From Kocuria soli (GTDB lineage Bacteria > Actinomycetota > Actinomycetes > Actinomycetales > Micrococcaceae), in NCBI RefSeq assembly GCF_003797835.1, contig NZ_RKMF01000010.1, positions 62,001 to 126,000 on the forward strand: a stretch of DNA of 64,000 nucleotides. The letters are read 5' to 3'. The translations under genes were made by a program, and so were the position numbers. Each line of letters opens with the position of its first letter. Position 1 is the stretch's first letter. Below, piece by piece: positions 18,251 to 27,273 of this stretch. The notes under the pieces are model-generated. The model was not told the DNA's origin. It saw only the letters and a list, made by a program, of their open reading frames with translations, and made no database searches.

Positions 18251-19570
18251 TCAATCGTGTGCAGGTGACGTGCGAACGGACTCGACGTCCGCCGTCGAGC
18301 CGCCGAGCCAAGCGGGTGAACTCGCAGCAATGCCTGTGGCGGGGGGGACGGATTCCGGGAAGGAAACGGACACCGCGGTCCCCGCCCCCGGGGAGGACTC
18401 CACCACGCACGTGCCACCCAATTGGGCCGCTCGTTCTCGCATCATCGACAGCCCGAACGACCCATTCGAACGATCCGGTGCCACACCCGCACCCGCCGCC
18501 CCGGGGAGCGGCCCTTGGGAACCGGTGTCCAGCCCGACGCCGTCGTCGACAACGTCCACCCGCACCTGGCCCTCCAGGAAACTCAAGGTGACCACCGCCT
18601 CTTTCGCACGCGCGTGAGAAACCACGTTCGCCAACGAGCCCTGCACGACCCGCAGTACCGTGGCTTCGACCGGACGAGGCAGAGAGCGTGGTGACCCGTC
18701 CACCACCAGCCGGACGCGTGTCGGCGTCGCTGCATCCGTTCGTGCCACCACGCGCTCCAATGCGCCCAGAAGTGTTCGGGCCTCAAGGTGCGGAGAGGAC
18801 AGCGCCCGGATGAAGCGCCTGGTCTCGGCCAAATTGTCAACGGCGGTCTGCCGCGCCAACTCGATGTTCTCAGAACCGGCTCGGCCGGGATCGGCACGTT
18901 GGGCGGCACTCAGCAGCATCTGGATGCTGGACAAGCCTTGGGCCACGGTGTCGTGGATCTCTGCTGCCAACCGGGTCCGTTCGGCCTCGACCCCGGCGTT
19001 GCGTTCGGTCGCCGCCAGACGCTGCTGGGCAGCCATCAGGTCTGCGAGCAATCTGTTGCGCTCGGCCACTTCCCGGTACAGCGCGCGATATCCCAGTCCG
19101 ATCGCGATCGCAACCCCCGCGCCGATCAGGGGCCCGATGACACCACCGAGGGTAAGGCCACGATGTGCGCCCAACACCACCACGGCCGCAACCGCAGACA
19201 CCACCACGGCGGCCGGCCCGTGCCACCGCGGCAACAGATGCAGATAGCAGAAGAACAGCGGGAAGACCAGAAAGGCTGCGTCCGGTGCGAGGAAGACCAG
19301 AAGCATCCATTCGACGGTCAGCAGGATCAGCCAGCCAACGGTTCGCGGATGGAGGCTTTCCGCCCTCCCCAGGCCGACGGCGTGGCGCGCCAACCAGACA
19401 CCGGAGAAGAAGGTGACTTCGAAGATCACCACCAGAGAGACCGCCGCCACCGGGGCGAGGCTGTCCCCCAGGGCAGCGCGAAGCACCACAAGCAAACCCA
19501 GCCCCGCGATCAACGTGTAGAGACCCACACGCAGCCCCACGAACACGGGACGCAACGCAGAAGAGTCCAT
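18251..19570 (-). CDS. sensor histidine kinase (HisKA_3/HPK7 type)
   Basis: A 439-residue membrane kinase. About six hydrophobic segments span residues 10-160 with no large extracellular loop, suggesting intramembrane or partner-based sensing. The dimerisation helix carries His206 in AAEIHDTVAQGLSSIQ. The HATPase region has NVVSHARAKEA in place of a canonical N box, DVVDDGVGLD and GSFGLSMMRERAAQLGG. Residues after about 400 form a low-complexity tail. The ATG at 19570 was chosen because the membrane domain begins there. Operonic with the regulator. Confidence 0.9.
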   Translation of the reverse strand: MDSSALRPVFVGLRVGLYTLIAGLGLLVVLRAALGDSLAPVAAVSLVVIFEVTFFSGVWLARHAVGLGRAESLHPRTVGWLILLTVEWMLLVFLAPDAAFLVFPLFFCYLHLLPRWHGPAAVVVSAVAAVVVLGAHRGLTLGGVIGPLIGAGVAIAIGLGYRALYREVAERNRLLADLMAAQQRLAATERNAGVEAERTRLAAEIHDTVAQGLSSIQMLLSAAQRADPGRAGSENIELARQTAVDNLAETRRFIRALSSPHLEARTLLGALERVVARTDAATPTRVRLVVDGSPRSLPRPVEATVLRVVQGSLANVVSHARAKEAVVTLSFLEGQVRVDVVDDGVGLDTGSQGPLPGAAGAGVAPDRSNGSFGLSMMRERAAQLGGTCVVESSPGAGTAVSVSFPESVPPATGIAASSPAWLGGSTADVESVRTSPAHD

Positions 19571-19786
19571 GCTCCTCACGCTAATGCCTGTGACGCACTG
19601 CGCGACATCCATCGAAAGTTGGTCCCGGACACCCTTCCATCGCGGATGCAGCAGTGCACCTTTCCACGATGGCACGGGACATGGATTCCGGGAGATTGGA
19701 GCCAACCAAGAACTCCGGCCAAGGCCACGCCTTCCAGACAAGGACCGGTCCGTGATGCGGGAGTCAGACATGAAAGAGGACGCATC

Positions 19787-20854
19787 GTGTTTGTTGCATG
19801 GCGTGACATGCTTTTCGCAAAGGGCCGGTTCACCCTGATCACCTCCGTGGTGGTCCTGATCACCCTGCTTGTTGGATTCCTGACGGGTCTGACCGGAGGA
19901 TTGGCCAACGAAAACATTTCCGCAGTTCAGGGACTCAACGCAGACAAGATCGCCCTTGCCAACGTCGCGGAGAGCACATCCGAAAAGGACCCCACGTTCT
20001 CCGACTCCCAGATCACCCGGGAGCAAGCCAAGGCCTGGTCCCAAGCGGAGGGCGTGGAAGAGTCCACTGCAATCGGCATCTCCCAATCCCGGGGAGAGAC
20101 TGACGGGCACTCGGCTGCACTGGCAGTCTTCGGCGGAACCGCAGACTCCCCCTCCCAGGACGAGGAAGTCGTCATCAGCCAGACCGTGGCCGATGATCTC
20201 AAACTGGGTTCCGGAGACACCATGACCATTGCGGGCGAGGACTTCACGGTCACGGACGTGATCAGCGAGCGGTCCTATGCGCACACCGGCGTCGTCTACA
20301 CCACCTTGACCGATTGGCAAGAGTTGCAGCAGCGCATGGGTGATCCGGACTCCTATGCCACGGCGATTGCCATCAAGGGAGACCCTGCTGACGCCACAAG
20401 TATTGACGCCGAGCAGGGCACGGTGACCGCGAACTCCTTGACGGCACTGTTGTCCATCGACTCTTTTCGCTCGGAAGTCAGCTCCCTGTTGGCCATGGTG
20501 GCCATGCTGTTCGCCATCTCCGGCCTGGTCATCGGTGCGTTCTTCACTGTCTGGACCATCCAGCGCAAGGCAGACATTGCCGTGCTCAAGGCACTGGGCG
20601 CCTCCAACGGCCGGCTCCGGGCGGACGCCTTGGGCCAAGCGCTGGTCATCCTGCTGCTGGGCGTGGGGCTGGGCATTGCCCTGACTGCAGGCCTGGGGGC
20701 ACTGGCAGGGGCCGCTCTCCCCTTTGTGATCGCGTGGTACACCACCGCGTTACCCGCCGTGATCCTGGTGATTCTGGGGCTGGTGGGCGCGGGTTCTGCG
20801 CTGCGCAGCATCACGACGGCGGACCCGCTCACTGCGCTGGGCAGCGCCCGCTGA
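19787..20854 (+). CDS. ABC transporter permease (FtsX/MacB-like)
   Basis: A 355-residue permease with one N-terminal membrane segment (about 13-35), a large extracytoplasmic domain (about 40-225) and three C-terminal segments, the FtsX/LolE topology. The GTG at 19787 has AAAGAGGA six bases upstream. An ATPase follows 42 bp downstream and a two-component system lies divergently upstream, a layout common for exporters responding to envelope stress or antimicrobial peptides. The substrate is unknown. Confidence 0.85.
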   Translation: MFVAWRDMLFAKGRFTLITSVVVLITLLVGFLTGLTGGLANENISAVQGLNADKIALANVAESTSEKDPTFSDSQITREQAKAWSQAEGVEESTAIGISQSRGETDGHSAALAVFGGTADSPSQDEEVVISQTVADDLKLGSGDTMTIAGEDFTVTDVISERSYAHTGVVYTTLTDWQELQQRMGDPDSYATAIAIKGDPADATSIDAEQGTVTANSLTALLSIDSFRSEVSSLLAMVAMLFAISGLVIGAFFTVWTIQRKADIAVLKALGASNGRLRADALGQALVILLLGVGLGIALTAGLGALAGAALPFVIAWYTTALPAVILVILGLVGAGSALRSITTADPLTALGSAR

Positions 20855-20896
20855 GTCCGCATTCATCCCATACCCACCACCCCGACTCAGGAGTCG

Positions 20897-21598
20897 ATGA
20901 CCGTGTTGACCTTGCAAGATGTGACTCTGACATTTCCCGACGGCCAGTCCCGCCACACGGCCGTGAACGATGTCTCCCTGACAGCCGAACCCGGCACCGT
21001 GACGGGTATCACCGGAGCCTCCGGCTCGGGCAAGTCAAGCCTCTTGGCTGTGGCCGCGACCCTGATCACACCGGATTCCGGATCGGTCAGAATCGGCGAC
21101 GTGGAGACAACCGATCTCTCCCCGTCCCAGACCGCGACCCTACGTCGGGAGAGAATCGGAATCGTGTTCCAGCAGGCCAACCTCCTGCCATCGCTGACAG
21201 CTCTGGACCAGCTCTTGGCCGTGGGAGAACTTGGGCCAGGTTCTGCCCCTCGTGGCGAACGCCGGACACGCGCCGCGCAGCTGCTGGACCAGGTGGGCCT
21301 GGAACGGGCCCACCGTGCTCGACCGCATGAACTCTCGGGCGGTCAGCGCCAGCGCGTGAACATTGCCCGGGCCATGATGAACGACCCCGAAGTCATGATC
21401 GTTGACGAACCAACTTCCGCCCTGGACCACGCGCGCGGGCAGGAGATCATCGGATTGATCTGTTCGTTGACCGAGGCTCTCGGCACGGCGACGCTTCTGG
21501 TCACCCACGACCTGGACTTCCTGCCTCGATTCGATCAGGTCTTCACCATGGCCGATGGCGGCCTCTCCCCCGGCACAGCTGCTCCCCCTCTCCGCTAA
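20897..21598 (+). CDS. ABC transporter ATP-binding protein (LolD/MacB-like)
   Basis: A 233-residue ATPase partner of the upstream permease. Walker A is GASGSGKS at 40-47, the Q loop is IVFQQANLLPSLT, the signature is LSGGQRQRVNIARA, Walker B is VMIVDEPTSALD and the switch histidine is VTHD. RBS AGGAG lies before the ATG. The C-terminus ends 23 bp from the convergent nfu gene. Confidence 0.9.
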   Translation: MTVLTLQDVTLTFPDGQSRHTAVNDVSLTAEPGTVTGITGASGSGKSSLLAVAATLITPDSGSVRIGDVETTDLSPSQTATLRRERIGIVFQQANLLPSLTALDQLLAVGELGPGSAPRGERRTRAAQLLDQVGLERAHRARPHELSGGQRQRVNIARAMMNDPEVMIVDEPTSALDHARGQEIIGLICSLTEALGTATLLVTHDLDFLPRFDQVFTMADGGLSPGTAAPPLR

Positions 21599-21621
21599 GT
21601 TCGGGGCAAGAAAAACGGAGG

Positions 21622-22188
21622 TCAGGCTTCGATCACGCGAGCGCCCGGGGCGGTTCGCTGTAGGACGGCTTCGAAACGTTGTTTGAGCGTGAACACCGCC
21701 GCCGGGCAGCCGTGGCACGCACCGACAAGATCGACCGTGACGACGCCGCCGGTCACCTTCCGGATGCTGATGCGCCCACCATGGGCACCGGCGATCGGTG
21801 CGATGTGCTCCTGAAGTAGGGATGCGGCCAGGAGGGCCAATTCGTCGTCGGGAATCGGGCACCGCACCTCCCCGCCACCACTGCCGGAACCAACCGGAAG
21901 AACCCCCTCCGCCTGGACGGCCGCCGCGGTGGCGCGAACCGCCCGCCGGACCTCACCGACCACGTCCCTCCAGGTACCCGGGTCCGCAACGCTCGTAGTG
22001 ATCCACCCGGGCCCGCCGTCGATGTCGCTGAGGAGCCCGTCACGGACCAGGCCTGACAGCGGCCCGTCCGGGTGGGTGGCCGCGTGGTGGAGGTCGCGCG
22101 GACAGGTACTGACGACCCATCGCAGTTCCCGGGGGTCCTGGGTCAGCTCCGGGTGGAGTGCGACGGCGTTCAGGTCCTGGTCATCCAC
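21622..22188 (-). CDS. NifU/Nfu-domain Fe-S protein
   Basis: The C-terminal 80 residues form a NifU-like domain with HGGRISIRKV and the CxxC motif GACHGCPAA that can hold a labile Fe-S cluster. The N-terminal half (LSGLVRDGLLSDIDGG, ITTSVADPGTWRDV) loosely resembles the Nfu N-terminal domain. It overlaps the feoB 3' end by 8 bp, so it belongs to the feo operon. A role in cluster assembly, or in FeoB function as a stand-in for FeoC, is inference. Confidence 0.8.
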   Translation of the reverse strand: MDDQDLNAVALHPELTQDPRELRWVVSTCPRDLHHAATHPDGPLSGLVRDGLLSDIDGGPGWITTSVADPGTWRDVVGEVRRAVRATAAAVQAEGVLPVGSGSGGGEVRCPIPDDELALLAASLLQEHIAPIAGAHGGRISIRKVTGGVVTVDLVGACHGCPAAVFTLKQRFEAVLQRTAPGARVIEA

Positions 22189-24109
22189 CCGTGACCAGCC
22201 TGACGATCACCGCCGCCAGCCAAGAACCCACCCACGCCAGCACGAACATGTCTGCGGTGGCCACGGCAGGCCATTTCCACGAGTTCGTCTCTCGCCGCAT
22301 GGTCGCCAGTGTGGAGACGCACTGCATGGCAAAGGCGAAGAACACAAGCAACGCCGCGATTGTCGGCGCGGAGAACACCTTCTCCCCTTCATTCGGCCCG
22401 TGCGTGTACGTCATGGCGGACAGGGCATCCGCGGGTTCGTCGGCATTATCCGCGGCAACCACCTGCCCCATGGTGGACACGAAAACCTCACGTGCCGCAA
22501 AGGAGCCCAACAGCCCGACGTCGATCCGCCAGTCGAAGCCCTGAGGAGCGAAAACCGGTTCGATCACATGCCCGATCTGTCCCGCAATGCTGTGCTCGAG
22601 CACGTACGCGCTGGCCTCCGGTTCGTCCATCCCTTCCGTCGCCGCGGTGTTGGCCGGGAAACTCATGAGCGCCCACAGGGCGATGGTTGCAGCCAGGATG
22701 ATCGTGCCGACCTTGCGCGTGAACATCCACACCGGCGCCCAGACCGCCCGGGCGATCTGGCGGGGTGTGGGAATCCGGTACGGCGGCATCTCCAGGTAGA
22801 ACGGGAGGGATCCTCGGCGCAGAATCGTTGCCTTGAGAACGCGCGCGACGGTCAACGCGGCCAGGCCACCCAGGACGTACATCAGGAACAGGATCGTGCC
22901 CTGCCAACCGAACGGACCGAACCGGGCGTCGTCGGGGACCAACATGGCGATGAGCAGGACGTACACGGGCAGCCGCGCGGAGCAGGTCATGAGCGGGGCC
23001 GACAAGATGGTGGCGATCCGGTCCCGTGAAGACGCCATGGTCCTGGTGGCCATGATCCCCGGCACTGCGCAGGCCATGGAGGACAGCATGGCAACGAATG
23101 CGCGTCCGTCCAGCCCGCTGTGGGCCATGACCCGGTCCATGAGGAAGGCCGCCCGGGACATGTATCCCACGGACTCCAGAATGGAGATCAGGACGTACAA
23201 CAGAGCGATCTGCGGCAGGAACACCAGCACCCCGCCCACTCCACCGATCAACGCCGTGGACACGAAATCGGCGACCAGCGGCTGCTCGATGCGCTCCCCC
23301 GCCCACTCGCCCAACGCCGCGAACAGCGTCTCGATCCAGCCCTGGGCCGGAGCGGCCACGGTGAAGATCGTCTGGAAGAACAGAAACATGACCAGGAAGA
23401 ACACGGCCACACCCCACACGGGGTGCAGCAAGATCCGGTCGATCCCACGAGTTGTGGCGTTGGGACGGTTCGCCCGGTACCCGGACGTGGCCAGCACGGA
23501 GTCGATCCATTCACGGGTCTCGCCCCGGTCAGCGGTCGGCGGGGGCACGACGGCGGTCGGCCAGTCCCCGGCACGCCCCAGCAGCTCCCGGACCTCGTCC
23601 ACACCGCGACCCTTGTGCGCCACCACTTCCGCCACGGGAACCCCGAGAGCCTGGGACAACCGCGCGGAATCGATGTCACCGCCACCGGCTCGCAGTTCGT
23701 CAACCATGGTCAGCACGACAGCCGTGGGTCGCCCGAGCTCGAACACGTGGGCGAACAGGATCATCGAGCGCTCAAGGGTGGTGGCGTCCATGACCACCAG
23801 AGAACTGCCGAATTCCCCTTCCCCGGGCAGACGCCCCTGGATGTGGTCCAGGACCACCTGCTCGTCGGGGCTGGCGGCACTCAGCGAGTAGGTTCCGGGC
23901 AGATCCGTGATCGTGACGTCTGCGCCGTCGATCCTTGCTTTGCCGCGGGACCGGGTGACGGTCACGCCCGGGTAGTTCCCCGTGGTTGCGGAGAGACCGG
24001 TGAGCCGGTTGAACAGGGAGGACTTGCCTGCATTGGGGCAACCGATGAGCGCGACGTCGCGAGTTCCCGTGAGAAGGTCGCGGTCCCCGTTCTCGGCGTG
24101 GCAGCTCAC
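22181..24109 (-). CDS. feoB: ferrous iron transporter B
   Basis: Inner-membrane Fe(II) transporter of 642 residues with an N-terminal G domain: G1 GCPNAGKS at 23-30, TTGNYPGVTV (G2) and DLPGTYSL (G3). The usual NxxD G4 motif reads TMVDEL, and G5 is not obvious. Nucleoside-recognition-type gates follow (SMACAVPGIMATRT and SFAAREVFVSTMG), with about eight membrane segments. The GTG start overlaps the feoA stop as GTGA. Downstream it overlaps the nfu gene. Confidence 0.92.
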   Translation of the reverse strand: MSCHAENGDRDLLTGTRDVALIGCPNAGKSSLFNRLTGLSATTGNYPGVTVTRSRGKARIDGADVTITDLPGTYSLSAASPDEQVVLDHIQGRLPGEGEFGSSLVVMDATTLERSMILFAHVFELGRPTAVVLTMVDELRAGGGDIDSARLSQALGVPVAEVVAHKGRGVDEVRELLGRAGDWPTAVVPPPTADRGETREWIDSVLATSGYRANRPNATTRGIDRILLHPVWGVAVFFLVMFLFFQTIFTVAAPAQGWIETLFAALGEWAGERIEQPLVADFVSTALIGGVGGVLVFLPQIALLYVLISILESVGYMSRAAFLMDRVMAHSGLDGRAFVAMLSSMACAVPGIMATRTMASSRDRIATILSAPLMTCSARLPVYVLLIAMLVPDDARFGPFGWQGTILFLMYVLGGLAALTVARVLKATILRRGSLPFYLEMPPYRIPTPRQIARAVWAPVWMFTRKVGTIILAATIALWALMSFPANTAATEGMDEPEASAYVLEHSIAGQIGHVIEPVFAPQGFDWRIDVGLLGSFAAREVFVSTMGQVVAADNADEPADALSAMTYTHGPNEGEKVFSAPTIAALLVFFAFAMQCVSTLATMRRETNSWKWPAVATADMFVLAWVGSWLAAVIVRLVTGG

Positions 24110-24417
24110 GAGGCGACGAGGTCGATCTGGATGCTGCGCGCCTGCTGTTTACGCAAGCACAGGTCGGCATTGCCCACACGCAGCATCAGGGGGCAGCCCA
24201 GCGGAGCCACTCGGAGACAGGAGACCTCCGCCCCGGGGTGGAACCCCAGGTCCTGGAGTCGCTGACAGAGTACGGGGTCGGCGTCGGCGGAGAAGCCCGC
24301 GATTCGAGCGGTCCCACCGGGCCGGATGCTGTCAAGACACGTGGCCCGGTCCTTCGAGGAGGCTGTAGAACGCCCCAGGGTTCTACCCGTCGCGGTGGAA
24401 AACGGAAGGACGTCCAC
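24106..24417 (-). CDS. feoA: ferrous iron transport protein A
   Basis: A 103-residue SH3-like cytoplasmic partner of FeoB: RLQDLGFHPGAEVSCLRVAPLGCPLMLRVG is split across the typical small beta-barrel, followed by a basic LRKQQARSI stretch. The N-terminal 30 residues are extra. It starts with GTG preceded by GAGGAG. First gene of feoA-feoB-nfu; an 18-bp inverted repeat about 100 bp upstream may be its iron-responsive operator. Confidence 0.85.
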   Translation of the reverse strand: MDVLPFSTATGRTLGRSTASSKDRATCLDSIRPGGTARIAGFSADADPVLCQRLQDLGFHPGAEVSCLRVAPLGCPLMLRVGNADLCLRKQQARSIQIDLVAS

Positions 24418-24520
24418 GGCCCACTCCTCACGTGGTGACTGCGAGATCGCGAACGGTTCAAACGGGCTCCGTTGCCCGTAATTCGCCCGTCATTGCGCGG
24501 ATCTCAACGGCTGAGACATC

Positions 24521-24538
24521 ACTAAGGTACACCTTAGT
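24521..24538. promoter_or_regulatory. inverted repeat, possible iron-responsive operator of feo
   Basis: ACTAAGGT and ACCTTAGT flank two bases. The AAGG/CCTT half sites recall DtxR/IdeR boxes (TTAGG...CCTAA), but the half-site spacing is shorter than in that consensus, so the regulator is not resolved. It lies 104 bp upstream of the feoA start codon. Confidence 0.5.
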
Positions 24539-24611
24539 TGGCAGATGTCCACGCGGGGTTTCCCTAGTTGCATCCAGGGGTGCGCATCCAACCTGTTCAC
24601 GCTCCATTCCT

Positions 24612-24676
24612 CCGCCGAACCCTCACGAAACTCGCGGATCGGGGGCTGATGCGGGAGTTTCGTGAGGGTTCGGCGG
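24612..24676. repeat. family-2 palindromic repeat, copy A
   Basis: Perfect 22-bp arms (24612-24633 with 24655-24676) contain CGAACCCTCACGAAACTC and its complement, with an imperfect extension inward. It lies 73 bp before the uracil permease start. Shares its core with copy B at 41854. Confidence 0.88.
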
Positions 24677-24749
24677 GGGTGGGACTACGCTGGGGCCGGT
24701 CCGCGATCACGGTGCCGGGCCGTACGTCTCTGTCTCCAGGAGTTGCTGC

Positions 24750-26186
24750 ATGCCCGCGTCCACCGGTTCCCCCTCGCCAGAACCTTCGTCCTCCGCACCG
24801 GAACCCGACACCACGACGACGGCGGACCGCCCGGACACCTTCGCCGGCAAGCTCGGACTCGGCTGGCGGATCCACGGGGACGGCCGGAGCGTGACTCCGG
24901 GCGAGGTGGTACGGCCCGACGAACGGCTGAGCTGGCCGCGGACCATCGGCATCGGTGCGCAGCACGTGGTCGCGATGTTCGGCGCGACGTTCCTGGTCCC
25001 CCTGATCACCGGCTTCCCGCCGTCGACCACGCTGTTCTTCTCCGGCATCGGAACCATCCTGTTCCTGGTCCTGACGGCGGGACGGGTGCCGTCCTACCTG
25101 GGCTCCTCCTTCGCCTTCATCGCGCCGATCGGTGCTGCCATGGGCGAATACGGTCCCGGCGGGGCGCTCGGCGGCGTGGTCATGGCCGGTGCCTCCCTGT
25201 TCCTGATCGGCCTGCTGGTGCAGTTCCTGGGCACACGGTGGTTGCAGGCGCTCATGCCACCGCTGGTGACCGGCACGATCGTGGCGCTGATCGGCTTCAA
25301 CTTGGCTCCGGCGGCCAAGGACAACTTCATGAAAGCACCCGTCACCGCCCTGGTGACCCTGGCCTCGATCGTCCTGGTCTCCGTGCTGTTCCGGAGCATC
25401 CTGGGTCGGCTGTCGATCCTGGTCGGCGTGGTCATCGGGTACCTGACGGCAATTGCCCGTGGCGAGGTGGACTTCGCCCCGATTCAGGAGGCCTGGGAGA
25501 ACGAGGGTCTGCTCGGCCTTCCGCAGTTCCACTCCCCGGAGTTCCACCTGTCCTTGATCGGCCTGTTCGTGCCCGTGATCCTGGTGCTGGTTGCGGAGAA
25601 CATCGGCCACGTGAAGTCGGTGTCACTCATGACCGGCAAGAACCTGGACCCGGTCATGGGGCGGGCCATCATGGCCGACGGCCTGGCCACCGTTATGGCC
25701 GGTTCCGGTGGTGGCTCCGGCACGACGACGTACGCGGAGAACATCGGCGTCATGGCCGCGACCAAGGTGTACTCGACCGCCGCGTACTGGGTGGCCGCCG
25801 TCCTCGCCCTGTTGCTCTCCTTCATGCCGGTCTTCGGTGCGGCCGTGGCATCGGTTCCGGCCGGGGTGCTCGGCGGCGCGGCCACGGTGTTGTACGGCAT
25901 GATCGGCATGCTCGGCGTCCGCATCTGGGTGCAGAACCGGGTGGACTTCTCCAACCCGGTCAACCTGACCACCGCGGCGATCGCCATGATCATCGGCATC
26001 GCCGACTACACCTGGAGTGCTTTCGGCATCCAGTTCGCGGGGATCGCCCTGGGTACCGCCGCCACGTTGATCGTCTTCCACGGTATGCGCGGCCTGGCCC
26101 TGTGGCGCGGGACCACCGGCGGCGTGGATCCCATCCAGCCCGATTACACCCCGGTACCCAAGGAGCATTCCGGCCCCATGGGCTGA
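24750..26186 (+). CDS. uracil permease (NCS2/NAT family)
   Basis: A 478-residue nucleobase:cation symporter. A polar Ser/Pro/Thr-rich cytoplasmic N-terminus of about 60 residues precedes some 14 membrane segments. Diagnostic stretches are GAQHVVAMFGATFLVP, VLVAENIGHVKSVS (NAT signature region) and GGSGTTTYAENIGVMA. The latter matches uracil transporters such as UraA/PyrP better than xanthine transporters. It is monocistronic and ends 5 bp from a convergent gene, with no obvious terminator between. Confidence 0.88.
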   Translation: MPASTGSPSPEPSSSAPEPDTTTTADRPDTFAGKLGLGWRIHGDGRSVTPGEVVRPDERLSWPRTIGIGAQHVVAMFGATFLVPLITGFPPSTTLFFSGIGTILFLVLTAGRVPSYLGSSFAFIAPIGAAMGEYGPGGALGGVVMAGASLFLIGLLVQFLGTRWLQALMPPLVTGTIVALIGFNLAPAAKDNFMKAPVTALVTLASIVLVSVLFRSILGRLSILVGVVIGYLTAIARGEVDFAPIQEAWENEGLLGLPQFHSPEFHLSLIGLFVPVILVLVAENIGHVKSVSLMTGKNLDPVMGRAIMADGLATVMAGSGGGSGTTTYAENIGVMAATKVYSTAAYWVAAVLALLLSFMPVFGAAVASVPAGVLGGAATVLYGMIGMLGVRIWVQNRVDFSNPVNLTTAAIAMIIGIADYTWSAFGIQFAGIALGTAATLIVFHGMRGLALWRGTTGGVDPIQPDYTPVPKEHSGPMG

Positions 26187-26191
26187 TCCGG

Positions 26192-27253
26192 TCAGGGGCG
26201 GCTGCGCAGCGACTCGGACGAGGCCACCACCCCGCGAATCGCCGCCACGTCCACCTCCTCGACCGTCGGCGGTTGCCACACCGGATCGTCCTCCTTGTCG
26301 ATCAGGGTGCAGCGCACGCCCTCGCTGAAGTCAGGAGCGGAGATCGTGTCCCGCGCCATGGCCAGCTCGCTTTCCAGGCACTGCGTCACGGATTCGGTGG
26401 CCGCACCGGCGTCCAAGATTTCCCAGGTCCGCGCCAACGACGACGGCGACGCCCCCACCAGATCCTCGCCCGCCGCGGTCACGACCTCGGCCAGCGAGTC
26501 CGCCCCGTACACGGCTTCGATCTCGTCCCACCGTTCCGGCAGGGTGGCGGCCAGCAGTCCGTCGTCGTCGGTGGCCGCCATCCGTGCGACCGCCTCCTCG
26601 ACGCCTTCGGAGATCGCCAGTTCCCGGAACTGGTCCAGGCGGGCCGACGGCACCAGGACGTCGGCCAGCCCCACGGCGACGGCGTCGGGGCCGGTGATCC
26701 GCTGGCCTCCCAGCCCCAGCCAACGTCCGACGGCCAACGACGGACCCCGCCCCAGCAGGTTCACGCGGGGCAGGAACCAGGAGGCTCCGATGTCCGGGAA
26801 GAACCCGATGACGCATTCCGGCATGGACATGACGGTGTTCTCGGTGACGATCCGGTGACTGCCGTGAACGGAGAGTCCCATGCCGCCGCCCATCGTGTAT
26901 CCCTCCATGAGGGCGATGTACGGCTTGGGGTAGTTCGCGATGAGGTTGTTGAGCGTGTACTCGTCGGTGAACGCAGCCATTCCGCGATCGATGTCCCCGT
27001 CCACCACGGCCTCACGCACCTGGCGGATGTCCCCGCCGGCGCAGAACGCCCGAGGCGCGCTGGCGTGGATCAGGACCTGCCGCACGGCGTCGTCGTTCTC
27101 CCAGGCCCACAGGGTCTCCAGGAGGTCCCGGTACATCTGGGCGGTCAGGGCGTTGAGGGCTTTGGGACGGTCGAGGGTAATGATCCCCGTGCCGTTGCGG
27201 ACCTCGGTCCGGACGTACTGTTCGGGATCTGCTGGGACTGTGCTCTGCGTCAT
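26192..27253 (-). CDS. 3-hydroxyisobutyryl-CoA hydrolase (enoyl-CoA hydratase superfamily)
   Basis: Likely hydrolyses 3-hydroxyisobutyryl-CoA in valine breakdown. The 353-residue length and motifs FCAGGDIRQV, GYTMGGGMGLS and MPECVIGFFPDIGASWFL, plus the C-terminal DFSEGVRCTLIDKEDDPVW, match HIBYL-CoA hydrolases rather than the roughly 260-residue hydratases. It lies 20 bp downstream of a GDPD gene on the same strand. No other valine genes are nearby. Confidence 0.87.
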   Translation of the reverse strand: MTQSTVPADPEQYVRTEVRNGTGIITLDRPKALNALTAQMYRDLLETLWAWENDDAVRQVLIHASAPRAFCAGGDIRQVREAVVDGDIDRGMAAFTDEYTLNNLIANYPKPYIALMEGYTMGGGMGLSVHGSHRIVTENTVMSMPECVIGFFPDIGASWFLPRVNLLGRGPSLAVGRWLGLGGQRITGPDAVAVGLADVLVPSARLDQFRELAISEGVEEAVARMAATDDDGLLAATLPERWDEIEAVYGADSLAEVVTAAGEDLVGASPSSLARTWEILDAGAATESVTQCLESELAMARDTISAPDFSEGVRCTLIDKEDDPVWQPPTVEEVDVAAIRGVVASSESLRSRP

Positions 27254-27273
27254 AGTCCAACCCTAGACGGGTG

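Larger units (their letters stand above)
24418..24749. other. 332-bp intergenic region between feoA and the uracil permease
   Basis: Holds an inverted repeat (24521-24538) that may regulate feoA and a family-2 palindrome (24612-24676) close to the permease. No gene is seen. Confidence 0.7.

Noticed and set aside
24521-24538. A firm DtxR/IdeR box call before feoA
   Set aside because: The distance between the AGG and CCT half sites is 4 bp rather than the 9 bp of the standard consensus.
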